Source: Sporisorium sorghi
Lineage: Eukaryota; Basidiomycota; Ustilaginomycetes; Ustilaginales; Ustilaginaceae
Reading direction: 5' to 3'
DNA length: 28,782 nt
Assembly: GCA_023212695.1 (NCBI GenBank)
Contig: JALCCG010000264.1
Coordinates: 1 to 28,782, forward strand
In this document: piece after piece, positions 7,933-18,272 of the stretch
Layout: each line of letters opens with the position of its first letter
Position numbering within the stretch: the stretch's first letter is position 1
The notes under the pieces: model-generated
The model's database searches: none
What the model was told of the DNA's origin: nothing
Seen by the model: only the letters and a program-made list of their open reading frames with translations
Made by a program: the position numbers and the translations under genes

Positions 7933-10665
7933 ATGCTGCGTGTCACCGCTGTCACGGCGGTGGGCGCTTCTCGTCGAGCTCTACTGGCCAGTCTGCAGCA
8001 ACAATGCCCACGGCCTTCTGCTCACCGAGCCTACACCACCGCGGAAGCTTCCTTCTCTGTCCACACTCCCAAAGCAAAGAAGCGCAGCAACCACAGAGAA
8101 GCTTCCAATAACAGGAAGCATCCTGGTCGTTCAGATCGACCTCATACAGGACAGCGCTCTTCTCCAAGCTCAAGCACATCTACTACTTTGACTCGGACAA
8201 AGCGGGTTCTCGCTCTCGCACATCACCAGGCGCAGTATACATCGACATCTTCAGGCACCACGAACTCGCAATTGATCGCTCTGCAAAGCGCCATAGACGG
8301 TCAGGACATCAACTCGATATCTTCATTGTGGACACAAGTCGGTGACGACATCCAGAATCTCGGTCAAAGCGAGCATCGCAAGCTTTTGCGGCTCTGCTCC
8401 TCGTACTCTTCCAGCATCCGAGACGCAAATCAAGCTCAGTATTGGCAGAGTCGCTTCAGAGACTTTGCCAGCGCTGCTGCTCTCACCGGGGATGTCGACT
8501 TGACCTCTGGCTGGTTCCGAGTCCTCCTCGCAAATGGTCAAGCCCAAGACGTCGTCAGTATCTGGCAAGACATTGTCCGCCTACGACTCGAGAGCGGACC
8601 AAAGTCGAGCTCTTTCACCCACGACGACTCGGAATCAATATCGACTGCTCAAGCCACTACCGAGAGCTTTGTTCGCCTTGATGAATCAATACATGGCGAT
8701 CGCATCGACATACACGACATGGTCTGCCTTGTTGCATTTGCATGTACCCACTCCAGCCAAGCCTCCCACTCGATCGAGCTTTTCGACAAGGTGGAATTTG
8801 GCTCGCCCTTCCGCCTCTTCTTCAACATGTCTCGCGCTGAACGTCTCTTCACCTCGACTCCGGTCTCGAGCTTTCAAGCACCAAATGCGAATAAGCCCAT
8901 AAACTGGAATACCATGCAAACCAATCTCTGGAACATCGAGCTCGCACGCGGTCTCTCTTCCGGCTCTGGCGGCCCTCAACGCATCGCCAGGCTTCTAGGC
9001 TCTCTGTTTCAGATGCGTCAGATCGACCAAGCATATTCCATCTTCCAAACAGCCATGCGTGCCTCTTCTCCGCCCGATGCTTGGCTTTCGCTCGAACCGC
9101 TTGGCCATGACTCGTCTTCGTCATCGCCGCCGACTTTCAGAGCGCAATGGACAGAGAGCTGCTGGTCCGTCTGTCTCTCCAACTTGATTGCCGCCGAGCG
9201 CACCGAGCTTGCCATGGATGTCTGGACTCAACTCCAACAGAAACGAATCTATCCGACGCCGCGCATCTGGAATGCACTGCTCGACGGATACGGACGCGCC
9301 AAGAATCACACAGCGGCAGTGCAGACGTGGTCGGCGGCTCAAGCTCAAGCCAGCAAAGAGTCATCCACGCTCGTCAAATTGCCAGACGAGCAGATGTACA
9401 CCACCATGATCGACATCCACTTTCGAGCCAGAAAGGTCGACGAGGCTATGGTCCTCTTCTCTGACATGCTGTCCAACAGCGATCGACACGGAGGCCAACT
9501 TCAAGTTCAAGCCGAGACGTTCAATGCGGTCCTGCACGGCCTCTTTCTCAACGGAGCACACGCACACGCGCAGAGCCTCTTGGACCAGATGCTTGCCAAA
9601 GGTCCTGCGCCCAACATCAGCACCATCAACACCTTCCTCCGAGCGCACTCCCGCGTTGGCGATCTTGATTCTGTAGCTTCGACGCTGCGACTAGCGGACA
9701 GGCTCAAGCTCACACCGGACGTGGTGACATTTACCACGATCCTCGACGCGCTTCTGCGCAAGGGCGGCGATTCGGCCACCGCTGCTGTCGCCAAGACGTT
9801 GGACATCATGAAGGGCATGGGAGTGCAGCCCAATGTCGTCACATACACGGCCATGATCAAGGCCTGTCTGGTGGGAGCCGAAGCAGCGCAGCTCGACCTG
9901 GCGTCGCAGAGTCTGTTCGGCGACGCGGCCGACCGAAAGACGCGGCAGCTTTCCTCGAACGAGGTGAGGATCGAAGCAGCCTTGGAGCTGCTCGAGAGAC
10001 TGGTCAAGGCCAAAGTGGCGCCTTCCGAGATCACGTACGGCGCTCTCATCGGAGGATGCCTGCAGAACCCGGACGCGGTCGCGCATGCCTTTGCTACAAA
10101 GGCGATCCCGCGCCAGTTCTGCAGTCTTCCCAAACCCATGCATCGCCTTGGGGAGTCGCATCAGACCGCCCAGCGGTGGTCGCAAGAGTCACCTCAAGTC
10201 TCGCTGGCTCTGTTCCTGCTCGAGCAAATGAAGGGCCGCGGTCTGCCACCATCATCCGCCACGTTCCGCTACCTCATCGAAGGCCTGTGTGGCCCACACA
10301 CGGACCAAGCCGCTTTCGTCCGAGCCATGGACTTTGTCGACGACATGCTGCTTCGAACACATGTCCTGGAAACATCACGTCGATTGGGACCGTTTGCATC
10401 GGTGGTTGTCAAAGGCACGGAAGTGTACCCGCCGACCTTGCACGCACCGAGTCACAAGACATGGATGGTTCTCTTCAGCTCTCTGCTGGACCGTCTGGAA
10501 AATGGACCTCGCGACAGGATGGCCGTTACTACGTGCGCCAGAGCCTTGGTCACGGCTACACGCCTGGTGCGCGAGATGGGCTCGTTGGCAGGCGCAGAGG
10601 GCGGCCTGTCTCTGTCTCGTCTCATCGAACGAGCTGCTTCGCTCACATCGCGAATGCCTCGGTGA
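7933..10665 (+). CDS. Mitochondrial pentatricopeptide repeat (PPR) protein
   Basis: A single exon of 910 residues. The N-terminus (MLRVTAVTAVGASRRALLAS) is Arg-rich with no acidic residue, as in a mitochondrial presequence, and a basic Ser-rich linker follows to about residue 100. PPR units are clear in the second half: RIWNALLDGYGRAKN (about 445), QMYTTMIDIHFRARKVDEAM (about 488), ETFNAVLHGLFLNG (about 527), STINTFLRAHSRVGDLDSV (about 562), VVTFTTILDALLRKGG (about 597), VVTYTAMIKACL (about 635), ITYGALIGGCL (about 700) and ATFRYLIEGLCG (about 776). PPR proteins bind organellar RNA, and fungal members act in mitochondrial mRNA stability, processing or translation. The specific target cannot be read from the sequence. 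It ends 71 bp from the convergent VPS20 stop. Confidence 0.92.
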   Translation: MLRVTAVTAVGASRRALLASLQQQCPRPSAHRAYTTAEASFSVHTPKAKKRSNHREASNNRKHPGRSDRPHTGQRSSPSSSTSTTLTRTKRVLALAHHQAQYTSTSSGTTNSQLIALQSAIDGQDINSISSLWTQVGDDIQNLGQSEHRKLLRLCSSYSSSIRDANQAQYWQSRFRDFASAAALTGDVDLTSGWFRVLLANGQAQDVVSIWQDIVRLRLESGPKSSSFTHDDSESISTAQATTESFVRLDESIHGDRIDIHDMVCLVAFACTHSSQASHSIELFDKVEFGSPFRLFFNMSRAERLFTSTPVSSFQAPNANKPINWNTMQTNLWNIELARGLSSGSGGPQRIARLLGSLFQMRQIDQAYSIFQTAMRASSPPDAWLSLEPLGHDSSSSSPPTFRAQWTESCWSVCLSNLIAAERTELAMDVWTQLQQKRIYPTPRIWNALLDGYGRAKNHTAAVQTWSAAQAQASKESSTLVKLPDEQMYTTMIDIHFRARKVDEAMVLFSDMLSNSDRHGGQLQVQAETFNAVLHGLFLNGAHAHAQSLLDQMLAKGPAPNISTINTFLRAHSRVGDLDSVASTLRLADRLKLTPDVVTFTTILDALLRKGGDSATAAVAKTLDIMKGMGVQPNVVTYTAMIKACLVGAEAAQLDLASQSLFGDAADRKTRQLSSNEVRIEAALELLERLVKAKVAPSEITYGALIGGCLQNPDAVAHAFATKAIPRQFCSLPKPMHRLGESHQTAQRWSQESPQVSLALFLLEQMKGRGLPPSSATFRYLIEGLCGPHTDQAAFVRAMDFVDDMLLRTHVLETSRRLGPFASVVVKGTEVYPPTLHAPSHKTWMVLFSSLLDRLENGPRDRMAVTTCARALVTATRLVREMGSLAGAEGGLSLSRLIERAASLTSRMPR

Positions 10666-10736
10666 GCACTAGCAATGCAATCACAGCCTTTCATTCCACC
10701 TCGGTTCATTTCAGCGCGTGTGTGATTGCGATTGAC

Positions 10737-11715
10737 CTAGGCGAGTACAGCTTGCCTCTCCTCGGTGGCGGGTTGTGCTTTTTGCGGTTGTGGTTGCGGC
10801 TGGGCCTCCTGCACTGGTGCGACGGGTTCGGTCTGTGGTGCCGATGGCAAGGAGACGGTCTGCTGGGGCTCGTCGACTGGGATGCCCGCTTCGCGTTCGA
10901 GGGCTTCGAGTTCGGATTGCACCGCGTCTTCTTCCTCGGCGGTCATCTGTGTTGCCAGCATCTCGTCGATCTCCTGCGAAAGGTGGAGTGGCATCAGGAA
11001 AGCAATAGATGGTAAGCTTTTGGCAAGGATAGGGTGTGCGCAATTGTGTACGTACGCGTTGGTATGCTTGTGCCTCGGCGGTCTCCTCGAGCAGCCTCTC
11101 GACGGACTCCGGGTTCATCTCTTTGTGAATCTCCTTGAGCACGGCGTTACCCTGTTGAAGGCCGAGCATGACACTTTGTTGGATTTGCGAGAACTCGATC
11201 GAGGATACCTAGTGCAGTTACGTGCGGCAAGGCAATCGTCAGCAAAGAGCGCACGGCATGCTTGAAGCAAAGCGATGCACGACGAACTTACGAGGCCCTC
11301 GAGTGTCTCGAGCTGAGAATCGGTCTTGTGTATCAAGCTCTCCTGGTATTTTCGACGTCTCAAGGCCGTGAGAGCCTTTGTCTTGTCCCCCTTTACGAGG
11401 CATTGTCGGGCGATCTCGTGCTCGCGGTCGAGAATGACCTGGATCTGTGTGTGCGTAGTTCACAAGGAGTGCGATGTCATGGTCAGCAAAGAGCCAGGCG
11501 CTTAGGTCGGAATCTGCACAGATCGGAGAAGCTCACCTTCTTCTGATACTGCTTGATGCGATCTCGTTGGAGCTTCAAGCTGTGGTATGGAGGCGAGGCG
11601 GAACCGTCAGCATCTCGACGAATGTGTGCCTTGAGGATGTACAAAGGCAGACTTACTCCAAAACAGCGCGGTCGTGCGGTGTGATCTTGGGCCCCTTTGA
11701 ACTGGTTGCGCCCAT
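10737..11715 (-). CDS. VPS20: ESCRT-III subunit Vps20/CHMP6, five exons
   Basis: Exons 11715-11657, 11579-11537, 11444-11292, 11208-11056 and 10973-10737 (all GT-AG introns of 77-92 bp) give 214 residues. Vps20 is the ESCRT-III subunit that links ESCRT-II (Vps25) to Snf7 polymerisation on endosomes during multivesicular body sorting. The N-terminus MGATSSK fits an N-myristoylation signal with Gly at position 2. The first splice rebuilds AVLDLKLQRDRIKQYQKK, the basic helix-1 motif of CHMP6. It continues with QVILDREHEIARQCLVKGDK, ALTALRRRKYQE and LETLEGLV, then FSQIQQSVMLGLQQGNAVLKEI, SVERLLEETAEAQAYQRE and the acidic DEMLATQMTAEEEDAV helix. A Pro/Gln-rich tail ends the protein. No single reading frame shows the gene; it appears only when spliced. 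Every junction keeps the Snf7 domain in frame, which supports the model. Confidence 0.94.
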
Positions 11716-12248
11716 GGTGCCGACTGTTCGTTGGGTGCTATGCTTCTCTGGCTGCGGTGCTTGGATGGAGGAGACCGTAGAATATGAGGATGTTGCTGCC
11801 GCTGCTGTTTGTATCAGATCGGAAAAGTGACGGTGGTTGAGCGAGAAGCAAGATTGCGAACCGATAAACTCAGACGAAAGGGTCGCGCGCGCAGATCGGC
11901 TAAATTTGTACAGATGTGGAGTCGTGGCTGCTCCCCAACCCTGCAGCCATCAACGTCCAAAAACGCGTCCTCGGCGAGATGAAATGCTCTCTCTCTGTTG
12001 GTCTCCGAGTCTCAGGATGTCTGTCGACGACACTACCACACACGCCACAAACGGATACCATATGATGCAAACTGATCAAGTCCATGAAATGATGCCCAGA
12101 GAGTTACAAATACAAAAAAAAAAGAGATAGCCATGCTGTGATACGATCGTTCTGTTTTGGAATGCTGAGTGGTGTGGAGGCGTTAGGCGCAACTCCTCTC
12201 TTGAAGAGCGGAGGAAGAGTCGTCGAGGTCGTAAAGTTGCGTTAATCT
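11716..12248. other. Intergenic region: VPS20 promoter and 3' flank of the 488-residue gene
   Basis: These 533 bp lie upstream of VPS20 and downstream of the next minus-strand gene. A run of ten A near 12114-12123 and a few short unconserved ORFs are present. No TATA box, RNA gene or repeat of note was recognised. Confidence 0.4.
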
Positions 12249-13715
12249 TCATTGCCTCCAGAGCGGAGACACGGCGCGCGCGTCAGCTTCGTCGACGACC
12301 GTGGTAGAGTGGGAGAGGAGCGAGGCGCTTTGTCGGCCAAAGCAAGCGGCGACGTCATCGAACGAGTTGAGCTCTTCGTACTCGTCCTTTGCAGTGGTAG
12401 GCTTGGCAGAGATGGAAGTGAAGCCAAAGTTGGGATGCAGATGAGGTGGTGCAGATGTGGGAGTGGAAGGTGTAGAGGCGGTGGTCGAGGACAAAGCTCG
12501 AAGGGAAGCATTGGGGTTGAAGAGGGGCAGGGTGAGCAGCTTGGGCACCGACCACGATCGAGTCAAGGCTGCCTTGGAGGCGGCATCACTGTCGGATGTC
12601 GAGTCGTTGGAGAGCAGAGAGCCCGTGCGCTCTCGACGACGACGGAGCAGCTCGCCCGCTTCGGCAGAGAGCTGCTTGGGCGTGGTCGATGAGCGTCGAC
12701 GTGGCTCGAGGGGAGAGCGAGGAATTGGCGCCACATTGTTGTCACCTTCGAGTGTGTCATCGCTGGTTGTGACGATGAACTTTTCAAGTGCGGAAGATCC
12801 GAAGTCGAGCACCATCTCTGCCAAGCGCAGCACAAAGTTGCCGCCGTAGTTTCGGATGGCCCGAGATTCGGCATCGTCCGAATCGACATCGTCAAATGCC
12901 ACAGCTGGAGCAGCGTAGACAGGTTTGGGCGAGTGAATGGAGGGTCGACGCTTGGAAGCTGGTCGACGTTGTGTCTTGTTGGAACCGCTTCGTCGCTGCT
13001 CGCGAAGTCGGACGATGCCTGCAGCCAGCTGAGCTTCGGGATCCTGGTCTCCCGCGTCTCCGTGGCAGGAGCCATCCGACTCGGACGACTCGATGCGCAC
13101 GACGGGCGCACTCCAAGTCTTGGGCGAAGGACCCACAGCTGCCATGGGCGAAGGTACCGTGTTCGACAGCGAGGCCTCGTCGGTCATCTCCAAGACGTTG
13201 GGCGAAGGCATGCGAAGAGGCTGTGCAGTGTTGATGCTGAGAGGGCGTGCAGGCATGAGGCGCGACGATGATCCGACGGTAGACCTGTTCTTGCGCAGGT
13301 CACGCGATTCGAAGGATGACGAAGAGGTGGGAGGTGCGGTCAAGGAACGAGCTCGAGCCAGCTCGACCGGACCCACCGACGATGACGAGGCCACGACTGG
13401 AAGTGTCGAAGATCTGGCGCGGAGGTGCTGTGCAGACTTGGAGCGGATGTTGGCAGACTGAGCATGATGGTCGAAAGCGTCGTCGTCGGTGTCGCTCGTC
13501 TCATCGCTGTCATAGTCCATGGTGCAGGTGACCGGCGTGAGCCAGTTGGCCGTCCATCGGTTAAAATCGCTGTGTCGGCTGCTGCGACGCTTCAGAAGCT
13601 CGTGCTGATAGTCGAGACCCGAGCCATCCGAGGCGACACGTCCGAGAAAGTGGGTGCGAACAAAGATGGGGTCATTGTAGGATGGAGCAGGCGCAGAATA
13701 CGTGTGCGAAACCAT
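12249..13715 (-). CDS. Hypothetical Ser-rich, largely disordered fungal protein
   Basis: A single exon of 488 residues. I do not recognise a family. Most of the sequence is low complexity: Ser, Arg, Pro and Asp dominate, with an acidic patch (DYDSDETSDTDDDAF, about 87-101) and many basic S/T-P-like sites. The best candidates for folded or conserved segments are the N-terminus (about 1-75, with FVRTHFLGRVASDG, YQHELLKRRSS and FNRWTANWLTP) and a hydrophobic stretch around NYGGNFVLRLAEMVLDFGSS (about 290-312). A second conserved-looking segment near the C-terminus contains EYEELNSFDDVAACFG. No signal peptide or transmembrane helix is seen. The steady open frame and smut-like codon use support a real gene. 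It may be a regulatory phosphoprotein, but that is only inference. Confidence 0.72.
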   Translation of the reverse strand: MVSHTYSAPAPSYNDPIFVRTHFLGRVASDGSGLDYQHELLKRRSSRHSDFNRWTANWLTPVTCTMDYDSDETSDTDDDAFDHHAQSANIRSKSAQHLRARSSTLPVVASSSSVGPVELARARSLTAPPTSSSSFESRDLRKNRSTVGSSSRLMPARPLSINTAQPLRMPSPNVLEMTDEASLSNTVPSPMAAVGPSPKTWSAPVVRIESSESDGSCHGDAGDQDPEAQLAAGIVRLREQRRSGSNKTQRRPASKRRPSIHSPKPVYAAPAVAFDDVDSDDAESRAIRNYGGNFVLRLAEMVLDFGSSALEKFIVTTSDDTLEGDNNVAPIPRSPLEPRRRSSTTPKQLSAEAGELLRRRRERTGSLLSNDSTSDSDAASKAALTRSWSVPKLLTLPLFNPNASLRALSSTTASTPSTPTSAPPHLHPNFGFTSISAKPTTAKDEYEELNSFDDVAACFGRQSASLLSHSTTVVDEADARAVSPLWRQ

Positions 13716-14005
13716 GCCTGAATACTGAAAGCTGGTGGTGATGAGTCAAGAGGATGGCGTAGAGAGCAAAGGCTGGAAGGCGAAGGCTGCAGCGCTATGG
13801 TGATGGTAAGGAGTAGCGGTGGTAGAGATGTGAGCTGGACGTCACGACAAGCTCTGAGAGACACGAGAGAAGGCGTGGTTTTGGGCGGCGAGAAGGGATG
13901 ATGGCGAGGCAGCAAAGATTCTATATATTGTTCTCAACTTCTCGAGCATGGACAGAGCTCAAAGAGAGCGAGCGCAAGAAAGACAGGAATGACAGCCGCA
14001 AAGCA

Positions 14006-14037
<32 letters not shown>
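13716..14037 (-). promoter_or_regulatory. Promoter of the 488-residue gene: TATA-like element and T29 tract
   Basis: On the minus strand an ATATATAG element (13922-13929) lies about 210 bp upstream of the start codon. A 29-base poly(T) run (14009-14037 on the plus strand) sits about 80 bp further upstream. The two together look like a fungal core promoter with a nucleosome-excluding tract. Position and composition are the only evidence. Confidence 0.4.
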
Positions 14038-16214
14038 CTGGCAAGAAGACACGCACACCCAAGAGGGGCTCCAGGCTGCAAGTTGGAGAGACGGCTGCAG
14101 TGCATGGTTTGTGGACAGTGGCATGCATGGCCATGCTTGCTGCAGCTACCACCACCAACCAGCAGCTGCTTCAAACGGTCCAGAAAACTTTCCAAGCCCG
14201 ACACGGGTGGCGGGTGGGACCACTTGGGCACTACGGCAGAGGTGAGCGAAGGGGGGAGCCAAAAGTTCGCAACGACAAGCCAGAACTCGCTGTTGCCGAA
14301 GTTCGTTTGTAACTAGCCGAGAAATTGTGCGTTCCGTGTGGTTGTGCGTGTGTTGTGTGATGTGTGACGGAGAAAGAGAAAGAGAGCGGGGTCTAAGGGC
14401 TGTTGCACTGCAGCGGCAGCAGCAGCAGCAGCTCGGACACCCAGAAAAAAAGGCACAAAGGGCGAGCGAGGGTGGATTTCGAGGTCGATGAGGCACGCAA
14501 CACAAACCCACCAACGAGCTCTGGCCTCCCACCAGCCTCGTCAAGGTTGAGTGCGGGGCAAAGACAAATCTATAAAAAAAATAATAATAAAATAAAATGC
14601 TGCTTGTGTGTGTTTGCGTTTGCATCTCCACCGTGCAGCTCGCTGCAGACCCGCTGCCATGGAAGCGCCTCGACAAACTGCAGTGCGCCGTGTATGATGT
14701 GCAAAATCGAACCACAACGTTGAGGCTCAACGACAACGAAACGAAACGAAAGGCAAAAGCAAGGTGGGGCGAACAGCCCAAGCCACGTCCAATCCCACCA
14801 TCCTTGTCTCGGAAGCCTTGCCTCAATGAGCTGTACCCCAGGATTGCGACAAGCGACCGACCGCATCGGATCAAACGTGGCTTGACACCGCTTGCGATAT
14901 GTGTTTTACAGTACGGCACACCATTGTTATGTCACTTTCTGGCTGCCTTTGATTATCGAAAGAGTGGCTGGATGTGACAAGACAAAGGAGAGCGACCACA
15001 GATTGCAGACTCCGACCTCTCATTTGCTGATTGATTTGATTTCCCACATTTTCGCTTTCAGAGCGGAGGAAAATGCAGAGCTGAGTGATTCAAGAAAAAA
15101 AAAGTCAGCTAAGTTATCGATGGCACTTCCGTCAATTTCTTCTGTCCCGCGTGTCTGTCGCAATCCCATGACAACCGATTGGATGAAAAGCGGTCAGGCG
15201 TCTTGGCGAGGCGTAAGCTGCAAACCCACGCGTTGATCCAAGCGTCATCAATATCTAGCTCTTCACTCGTTAGCTCAAAGAGCAAGGGACGAGCAAGAGC
15301 AATCAAAGGGGGACTCAAAATTCTCAACTGCAAGCCTGAGACTGAGTTTGGAACGCGCTGCTGCTAGAGTTCCGATGCAGAGGCGATGCAGCCAAGAAAG
15401 TGCCGAGTCGGTATTGTTCCGACTTTTTTTTTTTTTTTTTCTTTCGCCACCAGCATGTCAAAGGGAAAGGGCAGAGGCAAGGGCAGACAGAGCATGCGAG
15501 GGAGCCGCAGCAAGACCAGTAGCACCAGCCGAGGTCGGCTTCGGCCACCCAGGCGGGCGTCGTCGTCACCTTCCAATCTCAGCTCGCTAGCAGAGCCAAG
15601 CGAGTCTCGAGTCTTGTAACTCAACGCCCAGCCCTCGCTGCGAAACAGATCTTCCTGGAGCATCCCGCGTTGGTGGCAAAGCAGAACAACACCTCATCAT
15701 TTCTCATGTAACGTGTCGTCAAGAGCAGGTCAACGGCGTCGAATTGCACGAGCTAGCGATGCTCGCTGCAAACCATTGCGAGTCGCCTCCTCTAGAAGAT
15801 GGCCTCAGCGCTGTTGATCGACCATGCATCGTACCTCTCCCATCCTGCTGCACGGCGAAGCGCTCCCACGCAACAGACTTGCATCTCGCCAATTCCTCTT
15901 GCACAGCACAATAACAGCCCTTTGTTGCGTCAGACGCCCACCGGGCCGTGACGCTATGTTCGAAGAAAGGTCGTAACCCACTTCCTTACGCTCATTCTGT
16001 CATTGTGGGCCCGCCACTCAAACCCCGCTCTCGGTCCTCCAAGACGCTGTGGCCCGCACCCCGCGACGCCCATTCTCTCTAGGCGAACTTTCCCATGCAC
16101 CTCGAGTCCTAAAAAAAAACTCGAAACTCGCCAGCGTGGCTAGCCGAGGAGCTCTTGCGAACAATGCTCAAAGGGCCTTGCCAGCCTTGCTTTTCCCTCT
16201 CCCTGGCCGTTTCG

Positions 16215-16231
16215 AAGGCCGCTTCGGCCTT
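16215..16231. repeat. Perfect 7-bp inverted repeat with 3-bp loop
   Basis: AAGGCCG-CTT-CGGCCTT can form a short GC-rich hairpin within the gene desert. No poly-T follows immediately, and no function can be assigned. Confidence 0.45.
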
Positions 16232-17394
16232 TGGCTGCCGGAAACTTCGAGATTCCAGCGCGGCCTTCTTTGGCACTCCAAGTCGCCGCAGCTTGGGCCT
16301 CGGCGACGATCATGCATGCTTGAAAACGGTCATTGGGGCGCACGAGCCCTTGACAAGCGCCGTGAGGTGAAGAGCTAACTCGACAATGGAACGGTCTGCC
16401 ATATGGACGAGCTCGCCGTGCGGCGAATACTTGTCGAATGACAGCTCAACGTCTTTCGCTCAAAGATAGACTCGAGGCCCGGCTGCCCTCTCCACGAAGA
16501 TACGAGACCCTTTGTCTTCCATTGTCTTGATTCTTTGTCTAGCATTTGGCCTCGTCTCTAGCTCTCCCCCCAGCGCAGTCGCACATTCGACCAATGACCT
16601 CTTTTTTCTCGAACCGGCCAAAGATACGGAAAGGATGTGCCCATGATTGCAAGCATTGCAAAATCTGACCTGCACGAATTCTAAGACAGCATCTGGCTCG
16701 TGCCTAATCGTCTCAAAGCAACGAGCCAATCCGGTGGACTGCGATAAGCACTTTTCTTTTGCTTCGGACCCCCCTGGCTTGTCGTCGGCACGTATCACGG
16801 ATGTTAAAGGCGCTTGGCGCCGAGCCGTGGCCCAAGCCAAGCATTTTCTTTATTCGATACGATGGCGACTCGATGGACCATCGCTGCCGTTTTGCACGCA
16901 AAGTCAAAGGCAAAGCTGCCGGAATCTAGCTTCCGTCACGGCATTGCGTGCCGTCGTCAGCAGCGCTTCGTAGAACACACTCTCTGCGCCTCTCATCCGG
17001 AGCAAGGACTCTGCGGAAAGCGTAAGATAAAGGGAGCATGCAGAAAGCCTACCCCGCATGGCCAGTGCGGTCATGATATTCCCTGAGACAAAGGGCCCTC
17101 TTTGCGGGGTTGCAGTTCTCAGCGGCCGGCACAAAGATAGGCCATCAACGGCAGCAGTCGACGCAGGCATGCGGAGGCGGAGTCGAGATTGGCAGATTCG
17201 GAAGTCGCTTGCCGCTGCTGCTCGAAAGGGTTTTCCGTCGAGGTCGCGAAAAGCACGATAGCGACGGCTGCAAAGTGCGCGCCTTGCCTCCCTAGTTACC
17301 CCGCAAAAAAGGCGACTTGACTCGGGAGCAACGAGCAGCTAACTTAGCAGCACCCTTTCGCTATCGGTAATGAAGACCCTTATCGGTTCCAGTC

Positions 17395-17406
17395 GATACC
17401 GGTATC
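17395..17406. repeat. Perfect 12-bp palindrome GATACCGGTATC
   Basis: The palindrome is preceded by two related half-sites, CTATCGGTAA (17361-17370) and TTATCGGTTCC (17380-17390). Three ATCGGT/ACCGGT-type words within about 45 bp could be a binding site cluster for a dimeric regulator, or chance. Confidence 0.4.
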
Positions 17407-18272
17407 AACTCTTTCGACTGACCACATCCAGAAAACGTTCTGAGACAGTAATCAATCGCTCGTTCGCTCGCTCGCAACAGCCGTGCGGGGTGCCGTCGTG
17501 GTTGGAACAAAGCGATGTCGACACCACCCAACTCTATGACGTCGAAAGCTTATCTCTTGCACTGCCACCACGCTATTTTCGACGAGATCCTGACGATGAT
17601 CAACGCTCAGCACGCGGTTCTCAGCAGCGATAGTGTGATTTCGACCTCAGCTGGCTTGTCGTGGTCAAGCTCTCGAATGCGAAATGACGCCTTATGTCGC
17701 GGGCCTTACACGCCACGCAGCTTGCCGATGCTCATCCAGCACATGGTGTTGAACAAAAGTCCCTTTGATCACCACGGCACAACACATGCAGCATTGCCGC
17801 CAAGCCGACCAAGCGATCGTGAGGCAGGTTTCGGGAAGCCACCACCGATGCGTACGGTGCTCCACACTTTCGCTCGATGACGCCACGGGAGCAGCCAAAA
17901 ACTCATACATGGCTTGCGATGTGTATATTGTCCGACAGCGCCTCACCGTGTGCTTTTATGCGGCTTGGCGTGGGGAGCCAAGAGTTGGGACGGCTCAGAC
18001 GGCACACTCGCATCAGTGGCGCATGGCGGAGTTGGCGTGCGAAATGAAATGGGCCGGGACTGAGCCTTTCGCACGAGACGATTTGAGATAACTTATTAAG
18101 CATTACATAATTGCGGTCTGTCTGACACTTCTCGGCGGAAAAAAGGCAGCGTTGCATCATGCAGCTGTTGGTTCCGACCACACCAGCTTCCACCGTTTAC
18201 TCGCAAACCTTCTCTTTCGTCGAACGCATCCACGGATTGCGATTCGGTTGCGACAAGGCTTCGTCGGCAACG

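Larger units (their letters stand above)
14038..18158. other. 4.1-kb gene desert with microsatellite-like stretches
   Basis: No credible protein-coding gene, tRNA or rRNA was found. The stretch holds TG-rich and GAAAGA-rich tracts (about 14335-14395), a CAGCAG run (about 14412-14432), an AT-rich patch with ATAATAATA (14572-14597), a T17 tract (15424-15440) and GC-rich stem-forming sequence around 16200-16260. Frames of about 100-250 codons here (for example 14146-14919 minus and 16049-16378 plus) are low complexity or unlike any family. The last ~250 bp up to 18158 turn AT-rich (18085-18112) and probably include the ICP55 promoter. Non-coding RNA or a rapidly evolving multi-exon gene cannot be excluded. 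Confidence 0.5.

Noticed and set aside
14146..14919. 257-codon minus-strand frame
   Set aside because: Low complexity (poly-Cys, poly-Tyr/Phe, Ser-Leu repeats from simple sequence) and no family resemblance; considered chance.
14597..14977. 126-codon frame beginning like a signal peptide (MLLVCVCVCISTVQLAA), a possible secreted protein
   Set aside because: The hydrophobic start comes from a TGTGTG microsatellite, the rest is compositionally random, and a longer random frame overlaps on the other strand.
17515..17880. 121-codon plus-strand frame in the gene desert
   Set aside because: No recognisable domain, no clear start context, and an overlapping frame of similar quality.
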